A stretch of 10,283 bases of DNA from Echinostoma caproni (Eukaryota > Platyhelminthes > Trematoda > Plagiorchiida > Echinostomatidae): NCBI GenBank assembly GCA_900618425.1, contig UZAN01000382.1, positions 1 through 10,283 of the forward strand. Direction: 5' to 3'. The notes under the pieces are model-generated. The model did not search any database. It saw only the letters and a list, made by a program, of their open reading frames with translations, and was not told where the DNA came from. Made by a program: the position numbers and the translations under genes. Positions 1 through 7,661 of this stretch are shown one piece after another (position 1 is the first letter of the stretch; each line of letters opens with the position of its first letter).

Positions 1-59
1 AAGGAATGGGGATATAGAGCAGTCTTGTTGAACTCCACTGGAGATCACAAGGAGTGATG

Positions 60-1475
60 AGTTCAGTTCAGTTCTTACAACCATTAACCGTGCACTTTCG
101 TTCGCCGGTTTTGATTGCCCATTTGGATAAAACCGCAGAATGATGATTAGAATGTCGACAGCAGATTCAAGCGGAAGACAGCACATTTACATAGAATGAA
201 GTTACAAGAATAATTAGTAGATGCATGAGCGCCAATGTTTACGGTACCCATTCATATCGCTGTGTCTCTGATCAACGGTGACCACGATCTCCGAGTCCCC
301 AGCCCAACGGGACTTATGCAACTCAGTCTCCTGGTTAGGGTTTTCATACCCTCATGCCAGGTCTTCGTTTGACCACCCATGAGCTTTTTCCAACCGCAAC
401 CTGCCTCGGTAAACATCGCTCGCCGTGGTAATCTATCTCGTAACGTGCGTAAAACATGCCCCAACCAACTTAATCTATGGAGATCACCTACTTGATCTAG
501 TGGAAGACCACGATTACCTAAGACTCAGCGTCTAACTTCAGCATCGCTCGACCGGTTACTCCAACAGACTCGTGCAATGTGAGGTAGAAAGCGGTATTCG
601 AACACCGACAATCTATTTCTATCCTGTTCCTGTAGTGGCCAAGTCGCTGCACCATAAAACAGCCGAACTGATGCAGCATATACTCGACCCTTCCCAAACA
701 GCCGGATGTCGCGACAGCGCCAAGTTGGCAAATGCCATCCGAGGCAATCACCAGCCTCAATGAAACTTCCGAGGAAATGAAAGCTCTCAAATATCTTGGG
801 GCTGGTCATCACAGAATGCGATTGAAGATGCACTTTTCTGCCAGCTTTGTACAATTAATTGGCATTCGGATGATAGACGGCGCATCCCATACTTGGAAAC
901 CTGGACCGCCAAATGATTCTCAATCAGGTTGGACAATCTAAATACCGCTACTCAGCAGAGAGATGTCATCGGTTTATTCAAGGTCAAGAGCACTTACGTT
1001 GGAGGAGTTTAACTCCACCGATTGCTGGACCAAACAAAGCATTCTGTAGCACATCATCTATGGCAAGGTTGAAAAAGAATGGGTAAATCGGTGAAAGCTG
1101 TCCTTAGGTCCTAATTCGACATTAGGTTTGGTAATAGAAGTCTTCAAGGATAAAACATACTTACCAGGTACTCTTAATAACGTTCATCAACCTGTTCCAC
1201 AGTGTACCTTGTGTATGTAATCGAATGGCACGCGAATTTCTAATAACACAGTGATTTTTGGTCTCTGAAAAGCAAGACATTACAACAACTGTCTAAAATT
1301 CGATCGATGCACCCACGACTTCAGAAGAGCCCAGCTTGATGCAGACGTACCCCCTCGCTGTGTGCATTGTACAATATGCGAAGAATGACGGACGAAAACA
1401 GCTTTATACCCTGTCGTTGGCAATCACTGTGCACGTCCCTTTTAAATGTGAATACCATTGTCAAACATTGCTCTA
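60..1475 (-). mobile_element. RTE-clade non-LTR retrotransposon, 5'-truncated copy A
   Basis: Read on the minus strand, this block runs from the N-terminal part of an RTE-type reverse transcriptase (near 1460) through the RT core and C-terminal region to a 3' UTR (about 60-240). It ends in a short tandem tail: AACTG-type units at 60-80, seen on the plus strand as GTTCAGTTCAGTTC. Short tandem 3' tails rather than poly(A) are typical of the RTE clade. The same 3' UTR recurs at 5835-6047, with a 17-base identical word (AGTAGATGCATGAGCGC) at 216-232 and 5999-6015. The endonuclease domain and 5' UTR are absent, which fits 5' truncation during target-primed reverse transcription. The left limit is well supported by the tail. 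The right limit near 1475 is where recognisable protein similarity fades, and is approximate. Confidence 0.88.
252..1463 (-). pseudogene. reverse transcriptase pseudogene of copy A (RT core to C-terminus)
   Basis: This is a decayed pol reading frame that would have copied element RNA into DNA at the target site. In order on the minus strand, several blocks match fluke RTE proteins. They are a segment reading HQAG near 1330, RT block QLSP..PFFFNLAIDD at about 1052-1103, the catalytic YADD region at about 962-985, FLGSFIEAG near 750-780, RRDIRL-like and KGRVY-like text near 700, and WLGHVLR at about 449-470 followed by a GGQTKTWH stretch. The frame is broken many times. In the catalytic box the Tyr codon is TAA and the following Ala reads Thr, leaving *TDD. 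One clean stretch of about 600 bases (854 to 252) has a single internal stop, TGA at 525-527, where relatives have Arg. The product cannot be functional. Confidence 0.85.
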
Positions 1476-1509
1476 TCGTCTATCATTTCACCTGTCCCTG
1501 TAAGGACAG

Positions 1510-1709
1510 TTGAACCGGTTCGATTCAAGAGCATCATCCGGTCTGATTGACAAAATGACTAGGAATATTCATTTGGAGTTCAATTATGGTGCATCCAGGC
1601 AACTGTTTCCGGGGTGCATAAAGCAAATACCTGACTTGAAGATAGGACCTTTGGTAGACGCCGAAAAGTTATTCGAGGTCATGTACAGGGTCCCAGTGAA
1701 TCTGCCCAG
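1510..1709 (+). CDS. candidate exon 1 of an unknown host gene
   Basis: Sixty-six open codons beginning LNRFDSRASSGLIDKM and ending EVMYRVPVNLP, not recognised as any family. The left edge follows a pyrimidine-rich tract ending in GGACAG. The right edge is CTGCCCAG followed by GTAAATA, a good donor. An in-frame stop sits just upstream at 1501-1503, so the segment must either start within or be spliced in. The exon would end after two bases of a codon (AG), and the candidate next exon at 2051 supplies one base, keeping frame. Seen: open frame and splice-like edges. Inferred: that it is transcribed. The opposite strand shows no continuation of the adjacent retroelement protein here. Confidence 0.33.
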
Positions 1710-2050
1710 GTAAATAAAGGTAAATTTTGCTACGTGCAACCGAACAATTCGCATTTCATTTCAACACCGCAAAGTGTGCAAACTCCAGGGTCGCCGAAGC
1801 TCGACTATATGAAGTAACCAACTAGTGTTCAAAAGACCGGATAAGAACGAAGTGAGAAATTTAAGTAAGTGTAAGGCTATTAATGTTGCGCCAGAGCAAC
1901 TGTTTCCATTATACTTTTCTTCTCACCCACAGTCATTAACATTGTGATTCCAAAAACGGACTAGTGAAACCGTTGACTATGAATTCAGTGCCTATTAACT
2001 CCGCTGTCACAAATTCACCTTTTGTGACGCGCTTGGCAATTTACCATCCA
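1710..2050 (+). other. candidate intron 1 of the unknown plus-strand gene
   Basis: The segment begins GTAAATA and ends CCATCCAG. A much stronger-looking acceptor with a long pyrimidine tract (TTTTCTTCTCACCCACAG) ends at 1931, but joining exon 1 to it gives a stop after two codons. The later site at 2050 keeps the frame open. Use of the 1931 site would give a short alternative C-terminus. No other feature is seen in this stretch. Confidence 0.25.
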
Positions 2051-2127
2051 GTTTGACGGTGAGCCCTGGGGCTCCTGGTTTATGCTACTTGTATTCATCC
2101 TCTCTTACAGCCTGTGACTTAAACCCC
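2051..2127 (+). CDS. candidate exon 2 of the unknown host gene
   Basis: Twenty-five codons in the frame reading LTVSPGAPGLCYLYSSSL, then TACDLNP. The surrounding frame is open from 1999 to 2172, so the exact left edge is uncertain; an AG at 2049-2050 gives a phase-correct join to the segment ending at 1709. The right edge is CCC followed by GTACAG. No domain is recognised. Confidence rests only on openness and on compatible phases on both sides. Confidence 0.25.
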
Positions 2128-2159
2128 GTACAGCTGTACGTCGATGATTCTAACCTCAG
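2128..2159 (+). other. candidate 32-nt micro-intron
   Basis: The segment starts GTACAG, carries TTCTAAC, which resembles a branch site, and ends CTCAG. Removing it joins the open frame 1999-2127 to the long open frame that starts at 2154, without a frameshift. Very short introns of about 30-40 nt are known in schistosomes, so the size is plausible for a fluke. The donor deviates from GTAAGT, and a simple decay frameshift would explain the same data. Confidence 0.25.
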
Positions 2160-2541
2160 CCAAGACTCGCAATGAACTATCATAATTATCACAATGTACG
2201 AAACTGTTTTGATCGTTGTTTAGTTAAGAAGCTCAAAGAAGACGGGGAAACTGTTGGAAGAAGTCATATGAAAAATACACACTATTCTGACTTTGAAAGT
2301 CAAGATTTACACTTTCTTCTTCGGGACGCAGTTTGCGGGAAACTGTCACCGTGGACGAACTCGAAAATCAAGCAAGCTATCAGGAACGTAGTAAAAAAAG
2401 TGAAGTGTCGAAAAAGTGTGTTATTCACTTTGTTCCTTATTGGTTGCTTTCCAGAATCTGAAAATGTTTTAGGTTCGACTAAGAATAACAAACGATTACA
2501 GAGCGCTTCTAAAGCCTCGAGTTCGTGCAGAAAATGTCTTG
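2160..2541 (+). CDS. candidate exon 3 of the unknown host gene; open to 2705
   Basis: This is the longest plus-strand open frame in the left half: open from 2154 to a TAG at 2703-2705, with ATG at 2172 (177 residues if unspliced). The protein is hydrophilic and basic, rich in Lys, Ser and Arg, with a central block DLHFLLRDAV...LSPWTNSKIKQAIRNVVKKV and a short hydrophobic patch VLFTLFLIGCF. A Cys pair (SCRKC) lies close to the proposed exon end. A strong donor (CTTG then GTAAGACC) at 2542 would end the exon after one base of a codon; the alternative is read-through to the stop at 2703-2705. I do not recognise the family. It could be a lineage-specific flatworm protein or a remnant of an unrecognised element. 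Confidence 0.42.
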
Positions 2542-2690
2542 GTAAGACCTTTTACACTCCCGGTGACCGAAGAAAATTAAATGCAAGTAATCATTCAATT
2601 GATTCAAAAGAATGTGAAAGAAAGCAACAACGTAAATTTACACAAGCGTCATCGTCAGTTGTAGTGAATCGTGAAACAATTCATCCGCAG

Positions 2691-2824
2691 TCTCCTGGAA
2701 TGTAGAACTGATGACTCCGATAGGCATTCTTGGTGGTGAATATTTGAACTCTGGTTGTGTTCTGTTTCCTATTGATACTAGTAATTGGGAACAACTTTGT
2801 ACATCGAGAAACCCCCAGTGGTTT
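2691..2824 (+). CDS. candidate exon 4 of the unknown host gene
   Basis: The frame reads SWNVELMTPIGILGG, then EYLNSGCVLFPIDTSNW and EQLCTSRNPQWF, which looks like folded-protein sequence. The left edge follows ATTCATCCGCAG. Two bases (TC) complete the codon begun by the single G that ends the previous candidate exon at 2541, so the phase fits exactly. The right edge is TGG TTT followed by GTATGAGT, a good donor; without splicing the frame stops two codons later. The next exon is not identified: rightward sequence soon becomes retroelement 5' UTR-like. No family was recognised. Confidence 0.35.
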
Positions 2825-2934
2825 GTATGAGTTCTGTTTAAACTGTGCGTTTTATGTATTCCTTGATGTCAATAATGAATCCCTTTCTAACTCAACGGTT
2901 AAAGAAACCATTGATTTAGACGAAACAAATGATG

Positions 2935-3060
2935 GGAAAGCTACTCAAGATGGCTTCTCACCGCAGCAGATCCAATCATGTCTCCGAAGTTAGTAGGTAG
3001 AGGCCAGACAGCTCAGTCTCATAAGGCTAGCTGCTTGGGTACTTCCTATCTCCCTTTGAC
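2935..3060 (+). repeat. RTE 5' UTR-like fragment
   Basis: This aligns without gaps to the 5' region of the element at the right edge. GATGGCTT at 2949 and TAGGTAGAGGCCAGA at 2994 are 45 bases apart; the counterparts GATGGCTT at 9595 and TAGGTAGAGGTCAGA at 9640 have the same spacing. Shared words also include ATCATG and CAGTCTC. Similarity fades after about 3050, and the GC-richer stretch to about 3130 may be the rest of a divergent subfamily's 5' UTR. No endonuclease coding sequence follows, so it is an orphan 5' piece. It overlaps the end of an open frame (2757-2993), which I therefore do not call a gene. Confidence 0.65.
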
Positions 3061-3881
3061 TTAACACTCCCGGACCTAGAGGGGCACGTTCTGCTCATCG
3101 CGCGACAGATGGAACTCCTCCTATCTGCATAGAAGAAATAGAAACGATACCTTGTGAATGATTGTCTTCAGACCACCGGAGCCATTTGAGAAGCGGATAT
3201 TAGAGAAAATAAGTTTCCACTAATGTTACTGGGTTGTTTGCTAATTTTCTGTTGATTGACACAGTGAACTTCGTTTATCGAACTAGCAGCTGAGCGATAG
3301 GCACACCAATGGAAACGGTCAAGTATTTATTCCTAAGTATGCGCAGAGCATATTTTTTGTCTGCTGACGTTTACTACGGGTAAGTAGAAAGTGTTATCTC
3401 TCAAATAATGGATTGAAGGGCAGTAGAGATGAGGCAGAACCATAAACGGCCCTTTAATTTTAGACACTTACCGATAGGTACGGGATTATTTCTGTATCGA
3501 GGAACAACAAAGAATTCCGCATCAAATAAAAATATATTTCAAAATCGGACATCATATAAGAAATTTCTCAGGTGAAGTGAAAACTCTCGCTGTTGGATAG
3601 CGAACTACCACCGTAAGTGCATGGCTTTATCGATAGGTAGATACATAATTATTGTAACATAACAGTAAAAAGCATGTTTGGATCAGTTACAAAACCCTGA
3701 TATGATGCTTGTTGTCCATGACAGCGTGGAATTACTCGGATGAGACCCTCGATGGGGAATTAGCGATACTCTGTGAGATTATCTCGAGAGACGAACAACT
3801 GAGTCCATAAATTTATTGTATTTGACGGAATGAGTTCGGAGAACAATAAGTATAAAATAAAATTGGATTCCTGAGGTTTAC
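3061..3881. other. mostly featureless, possibly intronic or intergenic
   Basis: No recognisable gene, RNA or repeat. Two small plus-strand frames look slightly protein-like but are too short to call. One is at 3309-3379: ATG start, reading METVKYLFLSMRRAYFLSAD, ending at a strong donor TACTACGG/GTAAGTAG. The other is at 3718-3810: 30 residues starting MTAWNYSDETLDGELAILCE, ending in TAA. The words CCGATAGGTA and TCGATAGGTA occur near 3471 and 3630 without further order. The rest is AT-rich and stop-rich in all frames. Confidence 0.3.
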
Positions 3882-4053
3882 TAGAACAGAGAATATTGCA
3901 GCTGAAAGAATTTCAAAGGTTTCGGCCACATGTGTTAGAGCCATATTCAACATTGCAGAGCTGAGATAATTTTTTAACTGCCCGATATTGCCCAAGAGAA
4001 TGGACAAATCTCCCTTCTTAGTCTCTTCGATGGAAACAAGCGTACCAGTGCAC
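3882..4053 (-). CDS. candidate internal exon of an unknown minus-strand gene
   Basis: On the minus strand, a pyrimidine tract (ATTTTCTACCGCTGTAG) ends at 4054 and is followed by 172 bases open in one frame. These encode CTGTLVSIEETKKGDLSIL, then LGNIGQLKNYLSSAMLNMAL and THVAETFEILSAAIFSVL. They end at TTCTA followed by GTAAACC, a donor-like site. The peptide is amphipathic and largely helical in appearance; I do not recognise it. The strand is the same as the DHHC gene to the right, but the stop and probable poly(A) signals in between argue for a separate gene. The plus strand is also open here (3978-4307), so the coding strand is not certain. Confidence 0.35.
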
Positions 4054-4307
4054 CTACAGCGGTAGAAAATACGAGGAAATATTTAGAAATAGCAACACTC
4101 ACCAGTCACTGGCTCAGAATTGGAGAAACGCGCCAGTCATCATTTGAAGTTGTGACAACGGGTTGCGCTAGAAACGCCATTCACAGAGTTCTGCAGAGTC
4201 ATCAAAAAACAACCAGATTTTGGGCTCTGAGGGTACTCAAAACGATCGGCTTACAGCTTTCGGAGTTTGTTCTCCGGTCAAGTTCTTGGACTACCATAGG
4301 TCTATAA
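3978..4307 (+). other. long stop-free frame opposite the 3882-4053 exon candidate
   Basis: There are 109 codons without a stop and without any ATG, between TAA at 3975-3977 and TAA at 4305-4307. Its codons lie base-for-base opposite those of the minus-strand candidate exon, so over 3978-4053 one may be a shadow of the other; from 4054 to 4307 only the plus frame stays open. Text such as GCARNAIHRVLQSHQ and RFWALRVLKTIGLQLSEF is not recognised. It could be a plus-strand internal exon or chance. Bases 4308-4550 show nothing further. Confidence 0.2.
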
Positions 4308-4550
4308 ATTCACGCAAGAACGGACTACTTACTGGCAATATCAACGTGCCTAAACAAGTACACGAGTGAATCTATAACTTCCAATTGAATAGGGGACTAA
4401 TTTTGGAGTCAAACAAACTATTCGGATCACTCTCTTTGTGCTTATATTTCATCGAACCGGCAATCAAAAACAATGTGAGATACCTGCAATAAGCTGGCAA
4501 AGACTGATTGTGCTATATCGCATATCACTAAAAAGAAAAGCGGTCTGATC

Positions 4551-4640
4551 AGCTGCCTAGTGGTGGAGTGGGTAGCGTGCTTGCTTTCTGCCTTTAACGT
4601 CCCAGGTAAGACCCAATCAGATTCAAACAGCTTTCCAGTG
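4551..4640 (+). mobile_element. tRNA-derived SINE-like head
   Basis: The segment contains TGGTGGAGTGGG at 4561-4572, which fits the RNA polymerase III A box consensus (TRGYNNARNNGG) at every position. It is followed 32 bases later by GGTAAGACCC at 4605-4614, a weak version of the B box GGTTCGANTCC. The spacing is that of a tRNA gene. No clean cloverleaf was found, so this is a tRNA-derived repeat head and not a tRNA. The 3' body and end are not defined; AT-rich sequence with a short (AT)n run near 4701 follows. The degraded B box suggests an old inactive copy. Confidence 0.5.
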
Positions 4641-4895
4641 CTTCCAAGCTTTTCAGTTCATGTTTCATTTGCTCTGCATACGACTAAGTTCACCATGTGA
4701 ATATATATATGAATGTACATTGAATATGGAACGCTCGGGCCCATCTTTATTTCTGATGGAATGTGTCACAGCTTTTTGAGTGGAACAAAAATCATCTAGT
4801 GCATTTGTTTCAGTTAGTTAATTATTTACTACGAACGTGATAATGATTTACTACATTACTAGACAGATGCGAGGCTTACCCTGCAAAGGGCTTTG

Positions 4896-4901
4896 TTTAT
4901 T
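4896..4901 (-). terminator. candidate polyadenylation signal of the DHHC gene
   Basis: The canonical AATAAA on the minus strand is the first one met after the stop codon at 5178-5180. A second lies at 4746-4751. Hexamers alone are weak evidence in AT-rich DNA. Confidence 0.3.
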
Positions 4902-5027
4902 TCAAACTGGACTTAAATACTGGCCCAGTCTTCTTCCGATCAAGTAACTTGCAGTGAGAAAAGAATAACCTTCCATCGTAATATTTACAAATGTACTACG
5001 ACAAGTAGAAGAGGAAATGAATTCATT

Positions 5028-5049
5028 AATCCTACATCAAGGTAGGATT
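5028..5049. repeat. perfect short hairpin in the probable 3' UTR
   Basis: AATCCTAC (5028-5035) and GTAGGATT (5042-5049) are exact reverse complements with a 6-base loop. If the DHHC gene's 3' UTR extends through here, it would be an RNA stem-loop. It could equally be chance. Confidence 0.45.
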
Positions 5050-5177
5050 CAAGTGTGTAAACTTTAGCGCCTAAAGCAGTCTTAACGATGATATTGAAAA
5101 TTAGAACAACAGTTTGATGAGCAGAAAGTAAGTATTGTAATCAGAGCAGTATACAAAAATAAAGAGGAACAGAAGCA

Positions 5178-5660
5178 TCATTCTAGATCCAGATTAGACA
5201 AGGATTCAAAGACCGCCTGAGCGGTAGGAATGTTCAGCTCATAAGTAAGTCCATCCTCGAAGTCACCTGGGGCAAACGGTAGTAAGATACGAGAAAATAC
5301 ACGCCAGAGTAATGCACAATAAAAACGCGAACAGCCCAAGTTGGGCTTTTTTAAAGGACAATCAACTTCCGTAGATGAACATAGGTTCAGAAAACGAATC
5401 CAATTCAACCAAACTCCGTGATCAAAAGGATTGCGGTAAATTAGACCACGTTGCCTGAAGCTCATAGAAAAACGACTGTTTGTATGATGTTCGATGCTAG
5501 TTTCTCCTCTGCTAATAAGGAGTGTCTGCCAGACACAAAGAGCCGCAACCAGAGGAACTGCAACCAAACCGAATACAAAACAACACGAAGATATCGTATG
5601 CAAAATCCTGTAGCACGGCTGGCCGAAGTGGCTCCAAGAAGATTCATTTCCCCGCGCAAC
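5178..5660 (-). CDS. ZDHHC16: terminal coding exon of a ZDHHC16-type palmitoyltransferase
   Basis: DHHC enzymes attach palmitate to cysteines of membrane-associated proteins in the ER or Golgi. This exon encodes the last 160 residues. First comes a hydrophobic segment (HTISSCCFVFGLVAVPLVAA onward, about residues 22-47 of the exon), which fits the final membrane helix. Next is ISRGETSIE, where TSIE occupies the TTxE motif position and the wording is characteristic of ZDHHC16. Then comes RNPFDHGVWLNWIRFL, the NP..HG...NW C-terminal (PaCCT-like) motif, and finally a tail with SRILLPFAPG and a TGA stop. The exon start is set by TTTTTTCGTTAATGTTGCAG just upstream, in phase 0. The catalytic DHHC zinc domain and earlier helices must lie on upstream exons, none of which I could find up to 10283. 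An insertion of about 25 residues after the NW motif looks lineage-specific. Family assignment is strong; the exact paralogue is less certain. Confidence 0.8.
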   Translation of the reverse strand, partial: VARGNESSWSHFGQPCYRILHTISSCCFVFGLVAVPLVAALCVWQTLLISRGETSIEHHTNSRFSMSFRQRGLIYRNPFDHGVWLNWIRFLNLCSSTEVDCPLKKPNLGCSRFYCALLWRVFSRILLPFAPGDFEDGLTYELNIPTAQAVFESLSNLDLE

Positions 5661-5834
5661 CTGCAACATTAACGAAAAAAATCAGGTTATTCAATCAGTT
5701 ACTGTGAACATCAATGAACATAATCCAATTTTCGTAGTACTTATGACTAAGTGTATCCTTCATCTTGAATCAACTATCAAGGTCTGTCGAATAAGTTACA
5801 AAAGGAACCCACCAGAGTTATATAAGTGATCGAC
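5661..5834 (-). other. 3' end of the upstream intron of the DHHC gene
   Basis: The intron's acceptor is at 5661-5662 (CT on the plus strand, AG on the minus). It is preceded on the minus strand by a T-rich tract. Nothing else is seen before retroelement sequence begins near 5835. If the gene is contiguous, this intron exceeds 4.6 kb and contains all the repeats to the right. Confidence 0.55.
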
Positions 5835-6047
5835 ATTTCAATTTCCAGTTTTTACAACCATTAACGATGCACTTCCCTGCGCCGGTTTTGGTTGCCGTCT
5901 TTTGGCCGCCCATTTGAATAAAAGAGCAGAATGAAAATTTGTGTTGGGAGTAAATTCAAGCGGAAGATAGAGAATTCATATAGACCGCTACAAGAATGAG
6001 TAGATGCATGAGCGCAACTGTTTGTGACAACCGATCATATCGTTATG
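5835..6047 (-). mobile_element. RTE copy B, 3' UTR and extreme C-terminus (left half)
   Basis: The segment aligns with bases 60-264 of copy A in the same orientation. Shared words include ACAACCATTAAC, GCGCCGGTTTTG-like text, the GCCCATTTG block, TTCAAGCGGAAGA, AGTAGATGCATGAGCGC and CATATCG. An extra block, GCCGTCTTTTGGCC near 5895, is absent from copy A. The tail near 5835-5855 is eroded compared with copy A. Similarity stops abruptly at about 6047, where a plus-strand element begins, and resumes at 7662 at the next position of the alignment. Confidence 0.82.
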
Positions 6048-7661
6048 TTTTATGATAAACTCACCGAACTCATTCGATTGAGCCGAAGCTCCCATACAGT
6101 TGTTTTCGCAGGTGATTGTAACGCTCATTGTTCAAATTTTCAGGAATTGACCTCGCAATGAGTGCACAAATCACCGTGAAATAAACTTGATCCCAATCGT
6201 CACCAAGTTACTAGCCTCCATCATACTTCGACGTCTGACACCGGTTAGGGAGACAAACATCCGCGAACAACAAACAGAATTTCGAACAGGTCGCGGTAAT
6301 ATCCATCAAACCTTCACACTGCGTCAAGTCCTTGAGCTACGCCATACGCACCGTCGACCAACGGTTGTTGTGTCCCTTAACCTAAGAGAAGCCTTCGACT
6401 CAGTTAATCGTGAATCCCTCATGGGTTCGCTCCTTCGCAAAGGAATGCCCCAAGAGTAAGTGAACATGCTGAGTTCACTCTATTCGCATACTCGTAGCGT
6501 AAAGGTCTACGGCGAGCTGAGTAGGTCGTTCGTAACAAGCAGCGGTGTTTGTCAAGGGTGCCCTGTTTCGCGGTTCCTGTTCAATTTCATCATAGACTAA
6601 ATACTGGAGAAGGCACTAAGCGATCTCCAAAATGTAGGCATTGAACGGGCAGCAGGAAAAAAGCTGTGATTTGGAGTACGCTGATGACATCGCTTATTTG
6701 TTCGAATCTATGGAGGATGCACAAAGAGCATTTGATAGATCAGCAAGTTTTGAAGCTCTGTTCGGGAGGTGCTTTGCACCGTCAAAGTTCAAACTGATGC
6801 TACAAGACTGGGTGTCACCGAGTTCTGTCTTGGAACTAGACGGTCAGGAATTAGGTAGCTGCGTGACCAATGACGGCACCGCATCAAAAGAGATAACCAC
6901 CCGTATTTCCAAGGCTCGAGCAGCGTACGCAGGACAGAAACACCGGTGGCGGCAACGTGACGTTTCACTGAAGTTGAAAAGTCACGTACACTGTGTTACA
7001 GTACGAACAGTTCTGCTTTACGGTTGTCAGGCCTTGAATTTGCGTGTAGAAGACACCCGTCGTCCAGGGGTTTTCGACAATCGGTGCTTACGTAGTCTGG
7101 CCCAAATGAGATGGTATCAGCGAGTTAGCAACCTAGAAGTAAGTCGTCGAGTGCTTGGGAATGCATCGAACACGAACTCCCTATCGCATCGAATTGAACT
7201 CAATAGGCTCCGTTGGTTAGGACACGTTTTGCGTATGTCCGACAGTCGTCTCATTCGCAGTGGCTGCGGTGAAAGTTAACTGGGAGCCAGCAGACGAAGT
7301 GCTGACGAGGCATGCAGAAACACAGAGCAATTAGATAGGGTAGGTGTGTCTTGTCTTCCGGGTAGGGGTCCAAAACACACCGTAATCGCATGATTGGAAA
7401 CACTGAAGATTATGGCTGCGAACCGACAGCAATGGCGATCTTGCTGCCACTTCTTATCAGCCCAGAATGCATGAAATAGTATGAATGCACAGTGTACTGT
7501 GTACTCTGTGTGTTGACCAGAAGTTCGCTTTCTTTCCCTAAAAGCAAGTCCAATTCCTATCCTCCATAAACATTCTCACTTCCCTTGTATGCAATATGTG
7601 TTTGACAATGATCAGTGAAGTTCGCTTCCCTGTATTATGCTGTACAATGATGATTATGATG
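6048..7661 (+). mobile_element. RTE copy C, truncated and internally deleted, inserted in copy B
   Basis: This is a plus-strand element consisting of a short piece of AP endonuclease (6051-6150), an RT and C-terminal region (6158-7474), a 3' UTR, and a terminal ATGATGATTATGATG that looks like the short tandem tail of an RTE element. The 3' UTR differs from that of copies A and B, so this is another subfamily. The 3' UTR carries a direct repeat GAAGTTCGCTT at 7520-7530 and 7617-7627. Both flanks are parts of copy B that are adjacent in copy A, which argues for insertion. A target-site duplication could not be fixed; TTATG occurs at both ends but overlaps the tail. Confidence 0.85.
6051..7474 (+). 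pseudogene. endonuclease/reverse transcriptase pseudogene of copy C
   Basis: The frame from 6051 reads YDKLTELIRLSRSS, then VVFAGDCNAH, the GDxNA catalytic motif of AP-type endonucleases. It jumps near 6150-6160, in another frame, to CTNHRE.NLIPIVTKLLASI at the start of the RT, so the distal endonuclease and the linker are deleted. RT text continues with REAFDSVNRESL, GVCQGCP and FLFNFIID, then LEYADDIA (YADD at 6677-6688, intact), CFAPSKFKLMLQDW, KARAAYAG, RTVLLYGCQ and RLRWLGHVLRMS. The end is ANRQQWRSCCHFLSAQNA with a stop at 7472-7474. Breaks are stops at 6457-6459, 6598-6600, 7277-7279 and 7391-7393 (TGA where relatives have Trp). There is also a frame change in the run of six A at 6656-6661 and an apparent small in-frame loss before SCVTNDG. 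It is nonfunctional, though the catalytic YADD survives. Confidence 0.9.

Larger units (their letters stand above)
4641..5177 (-). other. 3' flank and probable 3' UTR of the DHHC gene
   Basis: No coding signal. Downstream of the minus-strand stop, the first AATAAA on that strand is at 4896-4901 (TTTATT on the plus strand) and a second is at 4746-4751. A cleavage site after the first would give a 3' UTR near 300 bases. A perfect 8-bp hairpin lies within it (5028-5049). The poly(A) choice is inference from the hexamers only. Confidence 0.35.

Noticed and set aside
518..790. Minus-strand open frame of 90 residues
   Set aside because: It is an alternative frame across copy A, created where the retroelement frame shifts. 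The neighbouring frame 525-854 carries the RTE-like text.
572..941. Plus-strand open frames at 572-763 and 732-941
   Set aside because: They lie antisense to the retroelement protein of copy A.
2300..2491. Minus-strand open frame of 63 residues
   Set aside because: Antisense shadow of the longer plus-strand frame at 2160-2705.
2757..2993. Plus-strand open frame of 78 residues with a hydrophobic start
   Set aside because: No ATG start, the upstream frame has several stops, and its last third is retroelement 5' UTR-like sequence.
5451..5707. Open frames at 5451-5672 (+), 5522-5707 (+) and 5462-5659 (-)
   Set aside because: All overlap the palmitoyltransferase exon in other frames or on the other strand and show no family features.
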